A DNA stretch of 64,000 nt from Cytophagales bacterium (GTDB lineage Bacteria; Bacteroidota; Bacteroidia; Cytophagales; Spirosomataceae). Below the pieces are notes generated by a model. That model saw only the letters and a list, made by a program, of their open reading frames with translations. It was not told where the DNA came from and did no database searches. Both the position numbers and the translations under genes were made by a program. Shown here piece by piece: positions 40,476 to 48,088 of this stretch. Each line of letters begins with the position of its first letter. Positions within the stretch are counted from its first letter, which is position 1. The stretch is from assembly GCA_004292855.1 (NCBI GenBank), contig RDXN01000041.1:54952-118951 (forward strand), read 5' to 3'.

Positions 40476-41423
40476 ATGAACACCAACCGGTTATGGCGCA
40501 TCGCTACGGCGGTGTTCGCCGTTGGCAGTATCGTTTATACGGCTCGTTCGAGCAGTCGATCCCGGCGCGATAGCATTCAGGATAACTCGAAGCAGGAGTA
40601 CGACGTCCCGGTAGAATACTCCGAAGTGTTTGAGAAAAATCTGATCATTCCGGCAGGCTGGGCGTTTGGGGTGGTGTGGAGTACGGTCTATTCGGGTTTG
40701 ACGGCCTTGTTGGTCCATCAGGCACTACCGGCGCAGGAACACAATCCGCGCTATCAGAAAGCGTTGCCGTGGTGGTGGAGTAGTTTCGCGCTGAACGCCT
40801 TGTTTGGGCGGTTCTTCTCGGAGTCGGACGAGCGGGCCATCGTTGCCTCGGACCTGGTTACGAAACTGAATCTGCCCTCGGCGTTGGCCCTGCATCACGC
40901 ACTCGAAATTGGCAAAACCGACGTGCCTGCGGCCGAACGGTATTTGCGTATTCCGGTCAGTCTTTACAGCGGCTGGCTTACGGCGGCAACGGTCGTAGGG
41001 ACCCCCGACACCCTGCTGACGGCCAATATGTGGGAGCGCGACAACGAGCGCGATATGCCCCTTTCGGCGGGGATTCTGGGCGCAACGGGTGTGGTGGGCT
41101 ACGTGGTAGCGCGGCAACTCAACGACCCCTGGTATATGGTTCCGTTTATTGCGGGCTTTGGTGGGGTTGCTTCGCGCCACTGGAATAAGCCCGGTAAAGA
41201 AGTATTGGCTTTCACGGCGGCTGCATTGGCGGCTACGTATGTGGGTCTGGCCGCTTATTGGGTGCCTAAAAAGACGTTCCGACCTTACGAGCGTAGCGTC
41301 CGGGATGCTGATTACGAGATTGTTCTGGATGAGTCGGATCTTGATGGATCAATTTATTCGGGGCAGCACCACGAAACCCAAGTTGCCCGCGAGCGGCAGG
41401 AAGCGGTAGCAGAGTTCAGCTAA
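40476..41423 (+). CDS. TspO/MBR-like multi-pass membrane protein
   Basis: The 315-residue protein has six or more hydrophobic helices, among them IIPAGWAFGVVWSTVYSGL and LPWWWSSFALNALFG, which resemble the TspO/MBR first helices (Trp-rich). The C-terminal segment is acidic. TspO proteins bind porphyrins, steroids or other lipids; this longer form could be a distant homologue. It follows the SDR gene by six bases and is probably co-transcribed. Confidence 0.7.
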   Translation: MNTNRLWRIATAVFAVGSIVYTARSSSRSRRDSIQDNSKQEYDVPVEYSEVFEKNLIIPAGWAFGVVWSTVYSGLTALLVHQALPAQEHNPRYQKALPWWWSSFALNALFGRFFSESDERAIVASDLVTKLNLPSALALHHALEIGKTDVPAAERYLRIPVSLYSGWLTAATVVGTPDTLLTANMWERDNERDMPLSAGILGATGVVGYVVARQLNDPWYMVPFIAGFGGVASRHWNKPGKEVLAFTAAALAATYVGLAAYWVPKKTFRPYERSVRDADYEIVLDESDLDGSIYSGQHHETQVARERQEAVAEFS

Positions 41424-41428
41424 CAGTA

Positions 41429-41481
41429 AGCAGCCAACAGGGAGCAGAGTTGTACGATTTTGTGCGTTGTTGGCTGCCTTT
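41429..41481. terminator. Terminator-like inverted repeat with cagcagcc-type units
   Basis: GCAGCCAACA (41429-41438) pairs with TGTTGGCTGC (41467-41476), followed by CTTTTTGC. The left arm is part of the cagtaagcag-type repeat family. It separates the convergent TspO-like and BASS genes. Confidence 0.6.
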
Positions 41482-41486
41482 TTGCG

Positions 41487-42452
41487 TTATGACCGACGAG
41501 CCATGCGTTGGGCCAACACACTCGCCACAATCAGTTGGAGGGCGTGGTAGATCATGATGGGTAACAGGGCAACCCCTGCCGCGCTACCCGCAAAAAGTAC
41601 TTTGGCCATTACGCTCCCCTGCACGAGCGACTTTTTGGACCCGCAAAACAGGGCCGTAATCTCGTCGGGGCGGCTGAACCGCAACCCCCGGCAAATGAGT
41701 AGAATCAGCCCGTACACCCCAAAAAACAGGAGGAGCATGCCGGCAGAGAGAACTAGCAAATCGACTGCCGAATAACTCCGAAACAGGTTCAGTGCGAACG
41801 ATTCGCAGAATGAGGTGTAGACAATAAGCAGGATTGTGATTTGATCGAACAGGCGCAGGGGTGTTTTGTAGCGGTCGGCCCACGCCCCGAACCGTTTGTT
41901 AAGCAGGACGCCCAGCACAACCGGCACAACGACCTGCACGGCGAGTTTGAGGACTACGCCCCCCAAATCGAACGAGTCAGGGCTATTTTGCAGGATTAAG
42001 CTCATCCAGAGGGGCGTCAGGAACACCCCGATCAGGCTCGAAATGCTGGCGTTGAAAATGGCCGCAGGCAGGTTGCCCCCCGCAATGGACACCATCACCA
42101 CCGACGAAGAAACCGTGGAAGGCAGGGCCGCCAGAAAGAAAACACCTACCCACAGCAACTCGGTTTCGGGCGTGACGAGCAACGTACGCGCCCCCAACAC
42201 CAGGGCCGGAAACACCACAAACGTGACCCCGTGAATGAGCAAATGCAGTCGATAGTTGCTCAGGCCCGCCTTGAGTTTGTCGAGATTGAGCTTCAGGCCG
42301 TAAAAAAAGAAGATCAGCGACACCCCGTAGTTGGTTAGTGCCGATAAGGATAACGGCCCCTCGATCAAACCGGGTTCGGGCCAAACACGAGCCAGCGCGA
42401 TCATGCCCAGAAGGGCGAAAATGAACCAGTCGAGACCGAAACGGGCGAGCAT
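41487..42452 (-). CDS. Bile acid:sodium symporter-family transporter (BASS/SBF-like)
   Basis: The 321-residue membrane protein has about nine to ten helices. SLIFFFYGLKLNLDKL and LPSTVSSSVVMVSIAGGNLPAAIFNASISSLIGVFLTPLWM fit the YfeH/SBF-like branch of BASS. It moves an organic anion with Na+ or H+; substrate is unknown. A DUF819 transporter lies upstream on the same strand, 24 bases away, so both may be one operon. Confidence 0.88.
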   Translation of the reverse strand: MLARFGLDWFIFALLGMIALARVWPEPGLIEGPLSLSALTNYGVSLIFFFYGLKLNLDKLKAGLSNYRLHLLIHGVTFVVFPALVLGARTLLVTPETELLWVGVFFLAALPSTVSSSVVMVSIAGGNLPAAIFNASISSLIGVFLTPLWMSLILQNSPDSFDLGGVVLKLAVQVVVPVVLGVLLNKRFGAWADRYKTPLRLFDQITILLIVYTSFCESFALNLFRSYSAVDLLVLSAGMLLLFFGVYGLILLICRGLRFSRPDEITALFCGSKKSLVQGSVMAKVLFAGSAAGVALLPIMIYHALQLIVASVLAQRMARRS

Positions 42453-42476
42453 AGTTGGGTATTAAGATACTGAGGA

Positions 42477-43709
42477 TTAGGGTGAAACGAGCTTCATCAG
42501 AATGCCACACGTGTAACCCATGTAGGTGCCCACGGCGTAGCCCATAATGGCCATCAGCACACCCACGGGGGCCAACGCCGGGTGAAACGCAGCCGACACG
42601 ATGGGTGCAGTGGCCGGTCCGCCGATGCATGACATGCTGCCCACCGCCATAAAAAAGTAGGGTGCCCGCAACAGCCGACACACGCCAACCATGATCAGAA
42701 TGTGGAACAGCAGCCAGATAAATCCAACCAGAATAAGGCCGGGTTGTTCGGCAATGGCCAGAATATCGGCTTTGAGGCCGATGGTGGCGATCATCACGTA
42801 CAGAAACACCGTAGCGATTTTGGTGGCCCCGGCCCCTTCGAGCCGCCGGGCGCGGGTAAACGAAAGCCCGATACCGATGGCCGTTGCCAGACTCACGATC
42901 CAGAAAAAGGGCGCGTTCAGGCTGAACTGTTTGAGGGCGGGGTAATTGGCGTCGACGTAGGGGGCCAACACGTCGGCGAGGGCGTGGGCGATGGCGGTGG
43001 CCCCGAAACCAATGGCAAGCAGGGTGATGAAATCCGACACGGTCGGGATGCGTCGGGCGGCTTCGGTTTGGGCAATCACCCGTGCTTTCACGTCCTCAAT
43101 GGCCGAGGTGTCGGCTCCGAGCCAGCGGTCGATGGTTTTTGAGTGGTTCACGCCGTAGATCAACGCGCCTAGCCAGAGGTTTGCCACGAAAATATCGACC
43201 GTCACGAAGGCCGAAAACAGTCGGTCGCTTGGCTCGAACACTTCTTTGAGGGCCGTTTGGTTGGCCCCGCCCCCAATCCAGGTGCCGGCCAGAGTCGCCA
43301 TGCCGCGCCAAACGGCTTCCGGTCCCTGCCCGCCCACAAGCTCAGGAGCGACCTGCGCCAGCAACCAGATCGCCAACGGACCACCCAGCATGATGCTGAT
43401 AGCCGAAGCCGCAAATAACAACACCGACGCCCGCCCCAACCGCCGAAAGGCCCCAAAATCGACACTCAACGTGAACAGCACCAGACTCGCCGGGAGCAGA
43501 TACCGCGACACCACCGGGTACAGCCCGCTGTTGGCTCCGTCGACCAAGCCGCTGGTATTGAGTAGCGAGGGTAGAAAATAACAGAGTAGCGTGGCCGGGA
43601 CGATGGTATAAAAGCGTTGCCAAAACGGGCGTTGGTTCTCGGACGTTTGAAAGACAAAGGCCAAAATGACCAGAAGAATGCCGAGTACAACGGCGTCGTT
43701 GGTAATCAT
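42477..43709 (-). CDS. DUF819-family membrane protein
   Basis: The 410-residue protein has about ten transmembrane helices (VLGILLVILAFVF; SVLLFAASAISIMLGGPLAIWLL), with repeated conserved glycines (GTWIGGGANQTALKEVF; CIGGPATAPIVSAAF) as in the DUF819 (YjcL-like) family. It is probably a transporter or membrane enzyme, but no function is known. It is the upstream partner of the BASS gene. Confidence 0.85.
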   Translation of the reverse strand: MITNDAVVLGILLVILAFVFQTSENQRPFWQRFYTIVPATLLCYFLPSLLNTSGLVDGANSGLYPVVSRYLLPASLVLFTLSVDFGAFRRLGRASVLLFAASAISIMLGGPLAIWLLAQVAPELVGGQGPEAVWRGMATLAGTWIGGGANQTALKEVFEPSDRLFSAFVTVDIFVANLWLGALIYGVNHSKTIDRWLGADTSAIEDVKARVIAQTEAARRIPTVSDFITLLAIGFGATAIAHALADVLAPYVDANYPALKQFSLNAPFFWIVSLATAIGIGLSFTRARRLEGAGATKIATVFLYVMIATIGLKADILAIAEQPGLILVGFIWLLFHILIMVGVCRLLRAPYFFMAVGSMSCIGGPATAPIVSAAFHPALAPVGVLMAIMGYAVGTYMGYTCGILMKLVSP

Positions 43710-43777
43710 GCGGGTTGGAATTTAGACAAAACTGCACATTCCAACCGGTCAGAGCAAACGGAATGCTAAGCCTATAT

Positions 43778-43808
43778 TGACAAGTAAACGGATTTTTCTA
43801 ATCTTTGT
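43778..43808 (+). promoter_or_regulatory. Possible promoter for the paralogue 3 gene
   Basis: TTG at 43778, 19 nt, then TAATCTTTG near 43800-43808 resembles TTG / TAnnTTTG with one extra base. It is 24 bases before the ATG. Confidence 0.45.
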
Positions 43809-43831
43809 CATCACACACACTTTTCACTTGC

Positions 43832-44566
43832 ATGAAACACCTCTTCACCACCCTACTCGTTGCGGGCCTTTGCTCGCCCGCCTTTGCCCAGTCCGAAACC
43901 AAGTCGCTTGCCCTCCCCCGGAGTCCTATTGTTGTGAAAGTCTCTGCCCAGCCGGGATGGTACGGTTCTGACCGTGTTGTGCAGGTTGGGGTCGAATATG
44001 CGGTCGGACGACGTTTGGCTTTTCAGCACGAGTTGGGTTACGGTTCACCCGGTATGCAGGACTATAATTATTACTGGAGTTGGCCTGCCCCAGAAATTCT
44101 CCAATTGCGTAACGAAGTACGACTCTATACGCGCAACTACAGACGGAATCGTACAATACATGTCAAGTCTGATTATCCCCTGGGCAATTATTGGGCACTT
44201 GAGTTACTGACTCGCCGGTCTGAGCGCGTTCAGCCTGAGATGATTAATACGGGCGATCTGAATGGAGATAACGAGCACATACACCGAAGACTGGGTCTGT
44301 TGCGAGCTGTTCGGTCAGTGTATGCCGGACATATAAAAGCAGGGCGGCAGTTTCCGTTGTTTCAAAAAAACAACAAACCCGCCCGCTTGCTGCTTGATGC
44401 CCACCTTGGGATTGGTTTACGGGTAGCCGTTGTGAAAGAACACCGGAAGCTATCGACCGCGAGTCAGTACACACCTAACATCTTTCTGTGGCCTAATCAA
44501 TTTGATCCGGGTATCTGGCCTGCACCGAGTTTTACGGCTGGGCTAAAATTGGGGTTTGCGCTATAA
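43832..44566 (+). CDS. Outer-membrane beta-barrel protein, paralogue 3
   Basis: The 244-residue protein has a signal peptide ending SPAFAQ and the paralogue core PGWYGSDRVVQVGVEYAVGRRLAFQ, followed by strands (LQLRNEVRLYTRNYRRNRT) and a terminal LKLGFAL. It resembles the other four paralogues but is the most divergent of the three in this cluster. ATG 43832 is chosen for the signal peptide. Role unknown. Confidence 0.7.
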   Translation: MKHLFTTLLVAGLCSPAFAQSETKSLALPRSPIVVKVSAQPGWYGSDRVVQVGVEYAVGRRLAFQHELGYGSPGMQDYNYYWSWPAPEILQLRNEVRLYTRNYRRNRTIHVKSDYPLGNYWALELLTRRSERVQPEMINTGDLNGDNEHIHRRLGLLRAVRSVYAGHIKAGRQFPLFQKNNKPARLLLDAHLGIGLRVAVVKEHRKLSTASQYTPNIFLWPNQFDPGIWPAPSFTAGLKLGFAL

Positions 44567-44597
44567 TTTTCATAACTGACTTATAATCAACGTTTCT

Positions 44598-45296
44598 ATG
44601 CGCCCGCTTATCCTGCTGCTCCTGACAACCTCCCTGGCCTTTGGGCAGGACTCGACCATTGCCTACAAGCATCGGTACATTTTCAAACTTGACCCTAGTG
44701 CCCTGGTCGACTTAGACCGGACGGTGCAGGTAGGTTTAGAATTCCCGATTAACCACCGGACGAGTTGGCAAACCACAGTAGGTTACGGCTGGACCGGGTT
44801 GGCATGGAGCAAACTGAAAGAATTTGATCAGTCAGAGGTTTGGCGTGTGCGTAACGAAGTACGGTTTTATACGGGCCGCTATCGAACTAATCGGTCTAGC
44901 GGCATTGCTATCAAGGCCATGCCTCCTTTGGGAAACTACTGGGCGGTAGAACTGCTTGCTAAGCAGATCAATATTCGGGATAAGGTGTTGCAGATGAAGC
45001 AAATTGACAACCAGACCACTACCTATTCCACGGCTTCGTTCCTTCGGCAACGCTATGCGTTGGGCGGGCATATAAAAATTGGTCGGCAAATAGCAGTTCC
45101 GGCTGCTGACAAAAGCCCTGACCGACTGCTTTACGACGTGTTTATAGGCGTTGGTCTACGCTACGTGCGTGTTACGAGGCAGGACCCCCAAGCTCGATAC
45201 CCCGATGTTATGCCTGGCGTTCTTTCGCGGTTTGTCCCGGGTAATTATGTGCTGCCGAGTTTGGTCGCAGGCATCAAAATGGGGTTCGCGCTCTGA
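44598..45296 (+). CDS. Outer-membrane beta-barrel protein, paralogue 4
   Basis: The 232-residue protein has a signal peptide (LLLLTTSLAFGQ) and the core LDPSALVDLDRTVQVGLEF. By eye it is about 60-70% identical to the next gene (for example NEVRFYTGRYRTNR, PPLGNYWA, SPDRLL), so this is a recent tandem duplication. It ends IKMGFAL. Confidence 0.75.
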   Translation: MRPLILLLLTTSLAFGQDSTIAYKHRYIFKLDPSALVDLDRTVQVGLEFPINHRTSWQTTVGYGWTGLAWSKLKEFDQSEVWRVRNEVRFYTGRYRTNRSSGIAIKAMPPLGNYWAVELLAKQINIRDKVLQMKQIDNQTTTYSTASFLRQRYALGGHIKIGRQIAVPAADKSPDRLLYDVFIGVGLRYVRVTRQDPQARYPDVMPGVLSRFVPGNYVLPSLVAGIKMGFAL

Positions 45297-45358
45297 AAGT
45301 TTGCCCGTCCGTTCCAACCCTTTGACTCAAATGGGAGTCCCTCTAAAAACCACATTAT

Positions 45359-46057
45359 ATGCGTTCCCTCTTCCTGCTTCTATTCACAACTTCTCTCGCC
45401 TTCGGGCAAGACTCAACCATTGCGTACAAACACCGCTACGCACTCAAATTCGACATTGGTGCCCTAATTGACATAGACCGAACTGTGCAGGTTGGCCTGG
45501 AGTTTCCGATTAGCCGCCGAACGAGTTGGCAAACTACGCTGGGTTACGGCTGGAATGGCTTAATGAGCGGGGAGCTTCGTGATTTCGACGACGCTAAAAT
45601 CTTGCGTATGCGCAATGAGGTACGGTTTTACACAGGACGATATCGCACTAACCGATATCGCGGAATCGCTTTCAGGACGGTGCCACCCCTGGGCAATTAT
45701 TGGGCGTTGGAGTTGCTGACGAAGCAAATCAATTACCGAGATGAGCGTGAGATCAATTACAGTTATGGAACAGGTTTTATAAAGCAAACGAACTACACAG
45801 CTCGACAACGGTACGTCATGGGTTTGCATGTGAAAGCAGGTCGCCAGTTTGCACTGCCCCGCGCCGACAAAAGTCCCGACCGTCTGTTGATCGATATATT
45901 TGCCGGAGCAGGTATTCGATATATTAATGTGGTTGGACGGGACGTGCCAACCCGCAATGAAGATGTCAGAATGGGTATGTACGACCGGTTTGAACTGGGC
46001 GCAGTTGGCATTATTCCCAGTCTTACGCTTGGCGTGAAAGTAGGGTTCGCATTGTAG
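45359..46057 (+). CDS. Outer-membrane beta-barrel protein, paralogue 5
   Basis: The 232-residue protein is the tandem partner of paralogue 4, with the same signal peptide style (LLLFTTSLAFGQ), RTVQVGLEFPISRRTSW and NEVRFYTGRYRTNR. Differences concentrate in the central loop (about 125-155), where surface variation would be expected. It is followed by REP family B copies as in the other cluster. Confidence 0.75.
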   Translation: MRSLFLLLFTTSLAFGQDSTIAYKHRYALKFDIGALIDIDRTVQVGLEFPISRRTSWQTTLGYGWNGLMSGELRDFDDAKILRMRNEVRFYTGRYRTNRYRGIAFRTVPPLGNYWALELLTKQINYRDEREINYSYGTGFIKQTNYTARQRYVMGLHVKAGRQFALPRADKSPDRLLIDIFAGAGIRYINVVGRDVPTRNEDVRMGMYDRFELGAVGIIPSLTLGVKVGFAL

Positions 46058-46061
46058 CATC

Positions 46062-46270
46062 TAGCCCCGTCGGGGCGACATGTTGATAGAAATGGTTTGC
46101 CCGTTGGCAGGACCAAAGCCCCATCGGGGCGATATGTGAAAGAGGTTACCCTTCTTCACATGCCGCCCCGATGGGGCTTTGGCTAATGCGTTTGTGCTGA
46201 TGAATGCTATTGACATATCGCCCCGATGGGGCTTTGGTCCTGCCAACGGGCTGTGTCCACACAGCCCGTT
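46062..46270. repeat. REP family B cluster with large palindrome
   Basis: Forward copies at about 46062-46090 and 46114-46139 and reverse copies at about 46155-46182 and 46210-46237 of the GCCCCATCGGGGCG unit are present. A perfect 39-bp inverted repeat spans 46099-46137 and 46213-46251. A second perfect 12-bp inverted repeat (AACGGGCTGTGT) lies at 46245-46270. Confidence 0.85.
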
Positions 46271-46279
46271 GATGCGTCA

Positions 46280-46624
46280 TTACCCAAAAACACCTTCATA
46301 TTCCTCCGCTTTGAAACCTAACGCGACAATGCGCCCGTCTTTTTCAATCAATGGTCGGCGGATAACGGAGGGCTTGGCGAGCATGAGCGCAATAGCTTCT
46401 TCAGCGTCGGTGGGGCGGTCGGGTTCGGGGATCTGACGCCAGGTAGCCCCGGCCCGGTTCACAAGCTCGTGCCAGGGGCGTTGCGTGAGCCACCGGTCGA
46501 GGGTGGGGCGGTCGATGCCTGCCTTTTTGTAGTCGTGAAACTGGTAGTCGACGCCCCGCTCGGCGAGCCACGTGCGGGCTTTCTTAACGGTGTCGCAGTT
46601 GGGTATGGCGAAGAGCGTGTACAT
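46280..46624 (-). CDS. ArsC/Spx-family protein (YffB-like)
   Basis: The 114-residue protein has the thioredoxin-like ArsC fold with PNCDTVKKARTWL (single conserved Cys about residue 9), Asp-Tyr-Lys (HDYKKAGID) and the C-terminal IRRPLIEKDGR. This is the Spx/YffB branch, which lacks the CxxC of true thioredoxins. Activity is probably a thiol-dependent reductase or regulator. ATG 46624 is chosen; a longer frame starts six codons earlier. It follows the efflux operon by 33 bases on the same strand and may be co-transcribed. Confidence 0.85.
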   Translation of the reverse strand: MYTLFAIPNCDTVKKARTWLAERGVDYQFHDYKKAGIDRPTLDRWLTQRPWHELVNRAGATWRQIPEPDRPTDAEEAIALMLAKPSVIRRPLIEKDGRIVALGFKAEEYEGVFG

Positions 46625-46657
46625 GCGCGTGTTATTGTCCAAAGCGCAAAGATACGA

Positions 46658-48088
46658 TCAACGCCAGCCGCCCCCCAACGCCCGGTAGGCATTCACCACA
46701 GCGTGTAGCTGCTGCATTTTGGTTTCGACCAGGTCGAACCGCGATTCGAGGGCGTCGCGTTGGGTCAACAAGACCTCCATGTAATCGGCGCGGGCCGATT
46801 TGAACAGGGTATTCGAGATGTTGGTGGACTGGATCAGGGCCTGCACTTGCCGCGACTTTAAATCATAACTTTTTTGCAGGTTCTGGATGCTGGCTAACTG
46901 GTTTGCTACCTCCACGTAGGCGTTCAGCACGGTCCGTTCGTAGCTGTACACGGCCTGCGTTTGTCGGGAATTGGAGCTGTAATACAAGGCCGTGATGGCG
47001 TTTTTGTTGATGAGAGGCCGAGTCAATCCACCCATCAGCGAAAACAACAACGACTGGGGCGACAACAACAGAGCTGGGTTGTACGAATTGAATCCTACGG
47101 CTGCCGACAGGTTCAGCGATGGCAGGAAATTGGCTCGCGCCACCTGCACGTCGAGCTGGGCGGCTTCGAGTTCGCGCTCGGCCTGCCGGATGTCGGGCCG
47201 GTTTTGCAGGATTTGAGCGGGCAGGCCCGCCGATACAACCTGGGGCACCAACGCACCAAAATCCCCCGTACTCCGCACCACCGGTTGCGGGAACCGACCC
47301 ACCAGGAAGTTAATCCGGTTTTCGGTTTCGGTGATTCGTTGCTGAATGTCGTATTGCATACTCTGGGTCCGTAACACCTGCGCTTCGAACCGGCGCACGG
47401 CCAACTCCGTTACCCGCGCCGACTCTTTTTCCAGCCGTACAATGTTCAGCGCGTTGGTCTGAATATCGATGTTGCGTTTCAGAATATCGAGTTGGCTGTC
47501 CAGAGCCAGCAACTCGTAGTACGAATTGGCAATTTCGGAGACCAGGTTCGTCACCGTAAAATTCCGCCCCTCCACCGACGCCAGATACCGGGCCGCAGCC
47601 GACCGTTTGGCATTGCGCAACTTGTTCCAGATGTCGACCTGCCACGACACTTCGGCGGCCACCAGGAAATCGGGGAGGGGGTTGGGAAACTCCCGACCGG
47701 GTCGAACGTCGGTACTCCGTTCGAGGGCACCGAACCGGGTGTACTCCCCCACTTTATCAACCCCTGCCCCTGCCCGTAGCCCCACAAAAGGCTTGTACTC
47801 ACCGGCTCTGGCCTGCACTTCATTTTGCGCAATCTGGATTTCCTGCTGCGTAATGTTCAATTCCTGGTTGTTGTGCAGGGCTGTGTCGATCAGGGCCACC
47901 AAGTTGGGGTCGGTGAAAAACTCGGCCCACCGGAATGCCCCCGTGTTAACGGAGTCGGACCCGGCGTTGAAGCTTACCGGAACGCGCCGGTTTTCGGTTC
48001 GTTCGATCAGGGTTGGCGTTTTGCACGAGCTGGCCGCCAACGTTATACAGACGGCTCCGAGGCCGATATAAAGGCGTTTATTAAACAT
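46658..48088 (-). CDS. RND efflux outer-membrane channel lipoprotein (OprM/NodT family)
   Basis: The 476-residue TolC-type protein begins with a lipoprotein signal (ITLAASSCKTPT) and has the two repeats of helices and strands typical of OprM/NodT: ELNITQQEIQIAQNEVQ near 95 and RPDIRQAERELEAAQLDVQVARANFLPSLNLSA near 310. It forms the outer-membrane exit duct. Its start overlaps the permease gene by eight bases and it is the third gene of the efflux operon. Confidence 0.93.
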   Translation of the reverse strand: MFNKRLYIGLGAVCITLAASSCKTPTLIERTENRRVPVSFNAGSDSVNTGAFRWAEFFTDPNLVALIDTALHNNQELNITQQEIQIAQNEVQARAGEYKPFVGLRAGAGVDKVGEYTRFGALERSTDVRPGREFPNPLPDFLVAAEVSWQVDIWNKLRNAKRSAAARYLASVEGRNFTVTNLVSEIANSYYELLALDSQLDILKRNIDIQTNALNIVRLEKESARVTELAVRRFEAQVLRTQSMQYDIQQRITETENRINFLVGRFPQPVVRSTGDFGALVPQVVSAGLPAQILQNRPDIRQAERELEAAQLDVQVARANFLPSLNLSAAVGFNSYNPALLLSPQSLLFSLMGGLTRPLINKNAITALYYSSNSRQTQAVYSYERTVLNAYVEVANQLASIQNLQKSYDLKSRQVQALIQSTNISNTLFKSARADYMEVLLTQRDALESRFDLVETKMQQLHAVVNAYRALGGGWR

